From Hydractinia symbiolongicarpus (Eukaryota > Cnidaria > Hydrozoa > Anthoathecata > Hydractiniidae), in the NCBI RefSeq assembly GCF_029227915.1, contig NC_079877.1, forward strand, positions 24,701,851 to 24,765,850: a DNA stretch of 64,000 nt, given 5' to 3'. The translations under genes were made by a program, and so were the position numbers. Position 1 is the stretch's first letter, and every line of letters begins with the position of its first letter. Below, piece by piece: positions 47,501 through 59,500 of the stretch. The notes beneath the pieces were generated by a model. It made no database searches. It was not told the DNA's origin and saw nothing but the letters and a program-made list of their open reading frames with translations.

Positions 47501-50500
47501 AGTTATTGCAATTAATATTGCTGGTCAACGTAGTGAGCCCGCTGTTGCAAACGTTAAAGGTAACTAACGATATAGATTTGTCAATCTCCAAAGGTGTTTT
47601 TATTATTTACAACATATATAGTATGAACAAATAATACATTTAGTTTATATTGTGTCTACAATAAACATTTTTATGTTTTGATTTAGAATTTAAATTAGTA
47701 ATGGTGAAAATTTCCAAAGATTTAAAGTTAAATGGTAGTCTACATAGAGAAGGAACAAACAAAACGCTAACTTGTGATTTTCATGGTGACCCAAAACCGT
47801 TTATTACTTGGTTAAAAGATGGAATCAACATCACAATAATAAATGGAAGTTATGAAGTATCAAATGATAACCGACAGATAAAATTGATCAATATTCAGCG
47901 TTTAATACACACTGGAAATTATCAGTGTCTTGGCAGTAATAAATATAACAACGTTACAACCTCAATATCAAAGCTTGAAGTTTCTTGTAAGCGTGCGTCC
48001 AAATCTACTTTTACGTACCACTACACAACATTACATCATAGTTTTCATACCTTTTATGCATTTATTTTTGTAGTGTTCTCTAAATCAAGTTTGTTAGAAA
48101 CCGAAAAATTTACAATTTTTAAACTTCAGGGATTGATCGTATATTCAACTTTATTGGCACAAATCAAACATTCTACAACAAAGATGAATATCGTCAAGTC
48201 CAATTCAAGTGTTCACCTCCAGACGCGCATCCTCCTCTCATACGAAGTAGACCTGGTTATGTAAGATGGATGAAAAAGAGAAATATGTCGAACGTTACTG
48301 GTATTCAAAGCGTTGAAAGGAAAAATAATCTCCTCATTGATGTCATAACATTTAATGCTACTTTGGATGATGTTGGCGAGATTTCATGTGTTTACTTTCA
48401 TGAAGCTGATCTGAGACAGCAAACTATGATGCTGACTGTTACTGGTAAAAGAAAATATTCCTTACGATAACGTGTATTAGCTTTAAGTTGATATGTAGCA
48501 CTTATACTAAGGCGTAAGATTATGGGTTAGCTAGCTACCTAGCTGCCTAGCTGCCTAGCTGCCTAACTACCTAGCTAACCTATAACCTTACACCTTAGTA
48601 TTAGTACTACATAACAGGCTAAAGCTAATACACTTTATTGTTATTTTCCTAAACTATATTGATAATTTGATAATCTTTTCAGCTTAACAGCGAAAGTAAT
48701 CATGTAGCGGGTCACCTATCAACAAAGAGGGTTTTGTTGCGTGGATAGTATTTGAAAGTTGATAGCTATACATTTTTCAAAACCTATTTTGTAAAAATGA
48801 CAATATGTCCTGTAACTCCAAAGGCGCAGTCAAGTGTGTGTGTAAGCCTATACCGACGCGGACGGTGTGTCTCCCAGCTACTTTTTATAATTTTTTACTT
48901 ACCTTATACTTATTAATCAATAACGTGATTTTTTACTTTGTGTTTTTCCACCTCTGTTTTGTTTATGTTTAGCAAAATCTTTCTTGGTCGAAACGTCCCT
49001 TTCTTGTAAAAATTTTATCCAATTACAAAATTAGTAAAAAAATCCTTTTATTGCTATTCTACTTGTATTTATTACGCTATTATGTTCATGTTTTTAGACA
49101 AGCCTTCATGGTCGAAGAAAGCGTCTTTTTATTGGACACTGGGAGCAAAACTAGCTGGTAACTGGACAAAGGAAAGAGCAGATATCATATCATATGTAAT
49201 AAGTGTGAAAATTAGCAAATCTCCATTTACAATACAAAAAGTTGTTGCAACCACGGACACAAAAATTGAGATCGCTGGATTGCAGCAAGATATTTCATAC
49301 CGCATAGAAGTCATTGCAATCGATGTTTCTCAACAGAAGAGTTTACCATCAATAACCACAATTCAGGGTATATTTAGTTCAACAATGTTTCTACAGTTTC
49401 CACTAAGTAGTGGACGAAAATTCTGATTCATAAAGCATTTACTTTTGTCCGACGAAAAGGTTAAAATATAAACTTTAAAAATATATCAGATTCTTCTCCT
49501 AGGTCAAATATTAAGGAGGTGGAGTTATGTTATTGTTCACGAAAAGACGATTATATCGTACTCTCATTTTCTGCCTGTATTTCTATCCTAAAGACCTAAA
49601 TTTGCGTTTAAAATTAATTGCTAATAAATATAGACAATTTTTTTGTTGGGGAAAGTTGTTCGTTGGCGGGAGGTGTCACAAATTTCCTAAAAGTTGATAA
49701 ACAATCCTTCTTACAAAATGTTTTTTCTGACAATTTTTCTGATGAGGCATGCTTCGATACAAAATAAAAGTGAACAGCCGTAACCTACTTTTGTGTTCCC
49801 ATTTAAATTATTTAAAATATGTTTATTTGCCAGCATGGAACAATATTGAAGTGAAAGTTACAAAAGACTTGGAAATAAAACCCAAGAGACTCAAAGAAGA
49901 AACAAGTGAAATCCTAACATGTGATTTCAGTGGAAGCCCAAGGCCCGTAATTACTTGGTTTAAAGATGGAATCAACATCACAATAAAAAATAGAAGTTAT
50001 GAAGTATCAAATGATAATCGACAAATGAAATTAATTAACATTAATCGGAACATACATCCTGGAAAGTATCAGTGTGTTGCTAGTAACAAAAATTTCCAAA
50101 ATGTCGGATCAACGATATCAAGTATGGAAGTGGCCTGTAAGTCTTTTTTTTAAACACTTTATCCAACCTTTCTTTTATTTTATTGATTTAAAATAAAACG
50201 TTTTGATTTCCTGTGAGTTTATGTATGTAAAAACGTGTACAGTAATTTTCCTGGATAAAAACATTAGGATAAAGAAGAACATAATTACCACTGAGAAAGA
50301 AATTGTAAATTAAAAGGAATAAAATATTAATCATTTTGGTGATAGTATTTCTGCGTAAAAAATAGGGCTAAGAAAAGCCGTCCTAAAACAATAACAATGA
50401 CTTTAAAATACAAATAAGTTATTGTGATCGTTTTTATTTGTCTAGGGTTCAATCACAATTTCAAATATAATGATACTGACAAAACATTTTACGACAAAGA

Positions 50501-53500
50501 TGGTTTTAGAAGAGTAAAATTTGCTTGCTCACCTCCGGATGCTTATCCACCAATTAATAGGACACCCAAACAATACATAATATGGCAAAGCAAGGAAAGA
50601 GTGCTAAGTGGCGTGACTGGTAGCACGCAAGAAGGAAGTGTTATACTTGATTTTATCGAGTTTGATGCAACTGTTAACGATGTTGGTCCTATATCTTGTA
50701 TTTATGTACATGAAGCAGGCGTGAGAAGATACAGTAAAATGCTGAAGCAAATTGGTAAGTAAAGCGAGTTCCATAATTGTTTTTGTTGGATTATTTTAGT
50801 CTTCTTGTTAACCAGCATTTGTTGACTTCTTTTGTATGGCAGAGGACATGTTAGAAATAAAAATAGGGAAATAAAAATAAAAAAGAACAACAAAAAATTA
50901 ATAACAAAGAGTAATAAAGAATAAAAAGAAAATTAATATTACAAGATTAATTATTTAATTGATGTCACAATAACATACAAATAAATTTTACGAAGCATGA
51001 TCGTTGCATTTTTTGTTGTTTTAGGAAAACCAGAATGGAAAAATGGTGTAAAGTTCTATTGGAAAGATGGTCCAAAGATTTATGGTACATGGGATAAAGA
51101 ACGTTCTGATATAGTGTCATATGTTGTCACTTTTAAAGAAAATGTTTTACCATATAACATCATCAAAGTTGTTGCCGTTACTTCGTCTTCTGTTGAAATA
51201 TTTGAATTACCGATGAATCAATCATACCGAGTGGAAATAGTTGCTATGGATGTCGCATTGCAAAGTAGTGCACCAGCAGTGGTTGTAATAGAAGGTATGT
51301 TCTAAAATGAATTTAGTAGGATCTAGGTAGAATGTCTCAGTATTTCCTGATAAGGCATCCACTCCAGCAATTTTATTTTCACACCCAGGAAGTCTTGCAG
51401 CTATATATAGTTGGTTTGCTAACCTAAATTTCTTTGTTATTTGCTTCTGCCAAACGCTAAGTTATAGTGGATAGTTAAAAATAACCCACAACCGATTCAT
51501 CATTGCCCAGCAGAACAGATTAATTCCAAATATTTTGACAGTATAAAGAAAAAAGTTCATCGTATTCTACACGCTATTGTTTTAGGCAACATCAATCTAT
51601 GCTCGATTGAAGCTTTACAAAAATTCTTTTTTGACTTAAAATGGTTAAAAAATGGTTATAATGGTTAAAAAAATGGTTAGCATGTAAAAAACTTTCGCGA
51701 TTCGCTAGAAATTAGACTGAACAAGGCGTTTTGTTACAATAGAAGAACGTGTACACGATTGTTTTTATAAGTAACTCGTTTTTAAGCAACTAAACTGGAT
51801 TTGAAAATGGAAGAACACAGGATTTTAAAACAAAAGAAGTAAATCTCCAAAAAAAAGGAAAGAAAAAAAACTTCTTTGATGGAAAAGCCACTTGAATTTA
51901 TTTGAAGAACTTTTTTTAGCACATATATGGCTTCGTTTCTTCTTTTCACTTCTCACATAAATTAGGAAAAATAGTTGGACAAAGTTAAGCAACCATTAAG
52001 CAACTTCTAAAAACTAGGTAACTTGAGATCTAACCAAAATTGTAAGTTGCATTTTAAAAAAATCGTGTAATTAAAAAATTACAACTTGGGTGCGTAAATA
52101 TCAATAACACTAATCCTTTTACTGTCTCGATTCAGCATTCGATCAGCATTCGATCAAAACTTTGTTATTAGCAGTCGAGTTGCATTTAAATGTCAATGAA
52201 CAATCTCGTCTTATGTACCAAACAATTATTAATTTTTAGTCTAATATTACTTCCCATTTTATTACTTTCAGCTGTCTCTGAAGTAAAAGTTGCCATTGAT
52301 TTACCAATAAAAAGTGGCAGATTTAAAGAAAAAAGCGACGCAACCTTGATGTGTGATTTTAGTGGAAATCCAAAGCCCTCAATTACTTGGTTAAAAGATG
52401 GAATCAACATCACAATAAATAATGGAAGTTATGAAGTATCACAAGACAATCGACAAATGAAATTGATTAATATTAGTCGTAACATACACGCTGGCAAATA
52501 TCGGTGTGTTGCTAGTAACGTTTTGTCAAGAAATATATCCACAAAAATATCGAGCGTTGAAGTTACATGTAAGAAATATTTCAGTCTTTTAATAAATTTC
52601 GCTCAAATGTGATTACAGAAATTGATCAATTTTTTGTAATTGTTAGTTTGTGAGGGTTTTTTAAAGAGAGGCGAAGCTCAGCGTGAGGTTGAAGGTACTG
52701 CAGATAAAAAAAATTGGCGAAAAAATTACGGCTTAACCTTATAAATAAGAATTAATGAACTTTCAAGGACTTTTAAAACTCAAAATAGTAAAGTATGCTT
52801 GAAAAAAGTCTTGAAATGCTTAATTCTTTAAAAAAACCAAAACTCTTTTTTAGGGATTGATTTTAAATTCAAAGCTGTAGCAACAGATCAGGTATATGAG
52901 AATCACGATTGTTGTCGTAAAGTCAGGTTTTTCTGCTCACCACCTGATGCCTATCCCGACTTCAACAATGTAGGGAGGATATTGTGGTTAAAAGGGCGTA
53001 ATGATGAGTTAGTACAAGGAAGACAAACTGTGCAATATCACCATTCGTTGAGGAGAGATGTTATCGAATTTAGCGCTACGGAAACTGATGCAGGCCGAAT
53101 TTCTTGTATTTATGTACACGAAGCCGGCTCGAGAAGACACAATATGAATTTAAAGATTCATGGTAAGATGGTCAAAATAACAAAAACTCTCTACAAGTAC
53201 GGCACTATAGCGCAGAAAATTTCGTGAAGAAAAAACCATACTCACGTAAAAAGCTTTGATGCATGTTCATACGCAGATCGAAATACAACAGTCGACTTAT
53301 TCTCTTTGATAAACTTCGAGAGATTGAATATTGGGCTTCTTATTTGACAGGAAAAAATAGCAGTAAAAATCTTTTAATGTTCCAAAACATAAACTTTTAA
53401 GCGAAAAGTCCAAAAGATAGCGAAAGTCGCGAAACTTCCTGCCCTTAAAGTAGCGCACATTTATTTACAAGAAAATTGTAAAAGAAGAATTTCCCTTAAT

Positions 53501-56500
53501 GTGGATTCTCACTCTTTACCATCGAATTTCTTTTTTCTTCTACATAGACGGCCCATTGCCTCCTTATCCTTTAAAAACGACCTTGGATTCTTATAACGTT
53601 GCTACGTTGATTTGGACCGCTTTAAACGAAACAATTGACAATTACCATTTGGTCTACGGCCCGGATCGAACAAACATAACGATACTGGATTTTCCAGCTG
53701 ATAAAACGAAGTATGTTATCGAGGATTTGAAAGATGACAAGGCATACAAACTGTCTTTGTTTTCGGTAAAACAAGGAAAGTTAAGTATGCCGTTGTCAGA
53801 AGAATTTACAACTGTGAAATCACCTGGTGAGTTTTATGCAATATAGTTATTCTTCTTGAAAATGCGAAGAATTATTATGCCTGTTCTTCCCGTTCGTCAT
53901 TTTAACAGGTTTATTATCTTTTCAGATATACCTTCGGTGGTAAATTTCACAGCCTCTTCAATCCAATGGAATTCTATTTCCTTTACATGGAATATTTCTT
54001 CAGATGTGTATCAACTGCGCAAATACCAGTTGGTGGTTAAGTCCAAGTTTGCGACCAAGTACTACGGTCTTGCTGGCACAGCAATATCGTATACAGTAAA
54101 ACACTTACAAGAGAAAGAGCTTTATACTTTTTTGATCTATGTTGTTGACAGACATGGAAAAAAGGGAAAAACATCGCAATTAAAATTAACAACAGCTGAT
54201 TTTGGTAATAGCAGCTTATTGTTTTAACAATTATTTTATTTTCTCCTCCAGAGTACCGAGTTGGTTGGAATTAATAAGGAGGGAAAAGCGAGAGGGTTGG
54301 GAAATGAAAATCAGCAATTAGGTTGGAAGGGTTATAATAATTTTAAGAGGGTTATATAATTAAAATTATTAAACTTTTTGCATTGACTGTTTAAGGTTTT
54401 ATATGTTTATATCACATGACCCGATTATTCGCCGATCGCTGTCGCTAGTTTGACAAATATCTCAAATATGTCAAAGTTAATCACCACGAGTTATGGCTAA
54501 TAGATGCACGTCTGTTTTTCAGCCAATAGGCGGCTTTTTAAGTCGAAGAATTAACAGCAGTCGTGTGAGATAAATCAGAATCTTAAATACAGCTCCAATG
54601 GACTCTAGATACTTTGACTAGGAAGTGAACTTATATATACTTTAGACTTCCTGCTGACGGGACTGTCATTGTTCATAAAACATGTAAAATTATTGGGAGA
54701 GAATTACCAGTGCATTATATCACATGAATTTTCTTTTAATTTTAGTTCCATCCACTATACCTAACTTTGTTCACACTGTTATTACCTGGAATTCTGTCTC
54801 ATTTATCTGGGAGACACCACCAGACAACACGAAGATATCAATGTACAAGCTTAAAGTTAAATCTTCGACTGCTACGATAATGCACGATGTTAATCGAACA
54901 TTAAACGCGTATAGTGTTAGGAATTTACACGAAGGCGAAAAATATACGTTTGGTATTTATGGAGTTAATGAAAAGGGTCGACAAGGCAAGCCAACAGAAT
55001 TATCTTTGCATACCGTGGATTTAGGTAAGATTAACCTAACATAAGAATTGAATTTATTTCTGTCATTTAAAGGGAGCTGAGTTTTAGCTTTGAGTTACAC
55101 GCTTCTTTAAGAAACACATTTTTTGGGTGAGGCTTAATATTGCTTAAATTTCCATATTTTACAGACTTGCCTGTTGCCTACTTGTTAACTTGCTTGTTGA
55201 CTTGCTTGTTAACTTGCTTGTTGACTTGCTTGTCGACTAGCTTGTTGACTTGCTTGTTGACTTGCTTGTTGACTTGCTTGTTGACTTGCTTGTTGACTTG
55301 CTTGTTGACTTGCTTGTTAACTTGCTTGTTGACTTGCTTGTTGACTTGCTTGTTGAATTGTTTGTTAACTTGCTTGTTAACTTGCTTGTTGACTTGCTTG
55401 TTAACTTGCTTGTTGACTTGCTTGTTGAATTGTTTGTTGACTTACTTATTGACTTGCTTGTTGACTTGCTTGTTGACTTGCTTGTCGACTAGCTTGTTAA
55501 TTTGCTTGTTGACTTGCTTGTTGACTTGCTTGTTGACTTGCTTGTTAACTTGCTTGTTGACTTGCTTGTTGAATTGTTTGTTGACTTACTTATTGACTTG
55601 CTTGTCGACTTGCTTGTTGACTTGCTTGTTGACTTGCTTGTTGACTTGCTTGTTGACTTGCTTGTTGACTTGCTTGTTAACTTGCTTGTTGACTTGCTTG
55701 TTGACTTGCTTGTTGAATTGTTTGTTAACTTGCTTGTTAACTTGCTTGTTGACTTGCTTGTTAACTTGCTTGTTGACTTGCTTGTTGAATTGTTTGTTGA
55801 CTTACTTATTGACTTGCTTGTTGACTTGCTTGTTGACTTGCTTGTCGACTAGCTTGTTAATTTGCTTGTTGACTTGCTTGTTGACTTGCTTGTTGACTTG
55901 CTTGTTAACTTGCTTGTTGACTTGCTTGTTGAATTGTTTGTTGACTTACTTATTGACTTGCTTGTTGACTTGCTTGTTGACTTACTTGTTGACTTGCTTA
56001 TTAACTTGCTTGTTGACTTGCTTGTTGACTTGCTTGTTGACTTGCTTGTTGACTTACTTGTTGACTTGCTTGTTAATTTGCTTGTTGACTTGCTTGTTGA
56101 CTTGCTTGTTGACTTGCTTGTTAACTTGCTTGTTGACTTGCTTGTTGAATTGTTTGTTGACTTACTTATTGACTTGCTTGTTGACTGTCTACTTGGCTGC
56201 TTACTTAGGCTGGTGTGTCAATCAAAATCAAATTTTGCTCACATTTGTCACTATATGAAACCTACACGACACAAGAAAAGTCTCGAAAACTAAACTGATT
56301 GCTTCTCCTTTCTTTATTCACTTTATGCCGGTTGTGGGTCACAAGCTTCTTAGCCCTATAAAAGATTTGCAGTCTCTGTTGCTTATAAGATGCTTACAAA
56401 GCGTGTACAAATTAAAAGGACGAGAGACACCATATGCTTACACTACTACTATTTGTAATGCCTCTCAATCACAAACCAGTTTGGTCTAAACCAAATTATA

Positions 56501-59500
56501 TCAGATTTTCGATACTGAAATTATATTCAGCAGTCTACTGAAGTATTAAAAGAAAGAATTCTTACAGGGTATAATGTTATTGTTTTAATGTCAAATATGT
56601 TCAATGTTACCTTTAGGTATACCTTCAGCACCTCTTAATGTTACAACGTCCAACGTGATTGGTTATGAAAACACACAGATATTCATCACGTGGTTAACTC
56701 CAGCCAATAAAAATCTAGCCAATAACCCGCCAAACGAAATATCATACCATTTAAGGTTTTGTGATGAAACAGCGTGTAAGTATATGGGTAATATAACAGA
56801 AAAAGAAATTCGTCTGCGCGGTTTGACACCAAAAACGAATTATAATTTCACATTGACAACAATGAGAGCTGATTTCCGTCCTGGGAAAGGTTATGCTGGT
56901 GTGTTTGAAACAAAACTCAGTAAGTGAACGGATTATCTGATATACCTGCGTATACAAAGTTTTGGTAACTAGAAAGGAATAGAGAGTGACAGAGAGATGA
57001 TGTGCGTGAGAGTGATGTAATGACCGAACCTACATTTTATGTATGATGTAAAAGGAGAATGTTTTTGTTGAGTCAACTATACTTCATTCTACATGTATCG
57101 TTCATCTATTTACGTAAACTTGCATCCTTTCCCCTAATTCACTTTGCTATCTAAGTTATCTATATTATAATACCCTGTTAACGTCTGCCTGTCACGCAAA
57201 ATGGTAGCTTAGCTGCGCAATAGCGAGAAGCACGCAATGCGGTATAAAAAGGACGGGCGAACCCGTGGATTTTCCACGGGTTAACGGCTAGTGTTATATG
57301 TTTAGTGTAGCTAGTTTGTTTTTACAATTTCTTTAAATATAATGTATTGTCACTATTTTATTTAGCTCTTCCGCGAATCAAAGGATTTAGAATGTCTATT
57401 CAGAAATGGGACTCACTTTCACTCATTTGGGACAAACCTTCATCATTCCAATTACAAAGTGTTTCAAATTATGTTCTTGTGGTGAATAAAACACAAGTCT
57501 TTCAAGTGCAACACTCAGCAACTCAATACACTGTAGGAAATCTCCACGAAGGAACGATCTATGTTTGCTCAATATATCCTGTTAGTGGGAATGGAGAGAA
57601 GGGATTGCCAACAACTGTATCAGCTCAAACGCTGAACTTAGGTAAACAGGTTATTATATATTTTTAAGCATTCTGAATTTTCTTATTTTGCCTGTTATGG
57701 GGAAGAAAATTTTGTTGTTGTTGTTGTTGTTTTTTGGATCTGGTTTTCCAGCAGATGTCCTGGCCGGATAGATTGAGCCTTGAGCCTTTTTAAAAAAGTA
57801 GGAAGTTTATTCTGCTATCCAATAATTTTTTCTTTTACTATTAAAAATATTAAAATTAGTTATTACTTAGATATTTTGAATAATATTTTATTTAGAAATG
57901 AACTTATTGAGGCGCGAAATAGACAAAAATTAAAAAAGAAATATTGTTATTTTTTTAGCACAATGCTCATACCATACTACATTCACCGCAAATTTTAAAA
58001 ATTTCATTAGCCCTTTTATTCCAAAATGATAAAAATATAATCTAAGTTGTAATTTTATTAACAGAAGTTTTTGAATTAGGGAACCCCCTCCGTTGGCCTA
58101 ATCGAAAGTAATTTAGCCTTACTGCACTTTGTTATGAAGGAATTCCTGGTGTACCACAACATGTAAAAAGTAGGCAAGTGGATCGCTTCGAAAACACACA
58201 AGTAGACATCACATGGGCTGTACCACGTGACGAAGAATTGGCTAATAATCTACCGAATGAATTATCATATCATGTGCGTTATTGCAATCAAATGCGCTGT
58301 TATAATATTTCCAGTATCAAAGCTTTAAGCGTACGCTTATTTGACTTGACTCCTGGAACGAATTACACGTATAACCTGACAACCATACGTGCTGATATGT
58401 TGCCAGGTGAAAGTATAAAAGGATCATTTCAAACTCATCCAGGTAAGAGGTTGATTTTGTACGAACATGTTTGGGATAAGTCGCCTTGGCTTAGTGTACT
58501 AGTAACTCTTCCTATAAAATGTTCAACTGTTTTACAAAAGCTAGCTCTTTAGGAATATATTTTTATTAAATTTTTTCTTAGGTTTTCTAGACTTTAGGGA
58601 GATAAAGTTTTGAGAAGTGTAACAAACACATAAAAATCGACCAACAAGAAAAGGAAAATCACCCCAATAACACTAATATTTTAAAATACTTATACATGAT
58701 TTTTTTGTTTATATTCTTTAGATGTGCCCTCAGTGCCACAATCCTTGAAATGGGAGAAATCTTTTTCTGATCCGTCCACAGCATTAACGCTACGATGGGT
58801 ACACCCAAAAATTATGGCTGGCACGGTACAAGCAGATATGACATTTTTAGTTTTATACTGTAAGAGAACAGAGAAAAGATCTCTAATAAACTGCAAAAGA
58901 AAAAGAATTACAGGGACTAGTATAGAATTAACTGATCTCGAACAAAAAACCAGCTATGAGGTTTCAGTGAGTGCGATTCATTATACTGGTGCAATTGGAG
59001 AAGCTTTTACCATTACAGTAACAACTGAAGGTAAGTACTTGTCAGTTTAATGCACCAGAATGAAAAACGACTAGTTTTGCGATCTTTCCTGCGTCTTCTT
59101 TTGTCTGTGAAGACTCAGAAATTCTGTCGTACTAAATAATTGTATATTCTACCTCACTCTTTGTGTTTATTCCAACCCCCTAATATTAATTTATCATCAT
59201 GAAAAGAGAATTTTACTTATTTCAAATATTCAGCCACTTTACTTTTGCCTGTAATCAATTTAAAAAGTGCATATCAGAATATAGTCTGAAGAAAAAATTG
59301 CATCGACTTGCCATTTAACTGAATAAGCAGCCATAAAGGTTAAATATCTATGCTTCTTATTTTCTCTCTCATGTTTAGTTCATTCAATTGTTAATTCTCA
59401 ATATACATCTTCCACCCCACGCTGCCTTTTGTTTACTTCCACAAATTTCTTGGATCGTGTCAATATGTAATTAGCTTTGCACATTACAAACTTTGATGCT

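Noticed and set aside
55140-56258. A 372-codon Leu/Thr/Cys-repeat frame and overlapping Leu/Val/Asp-repeat frames
   Set aside because: They are by-products of a 12-bp minisatellite inside receptor intron 20. Two frames of the same strand are open for the same reason, and flanking FN3 exons splice in frame around it.
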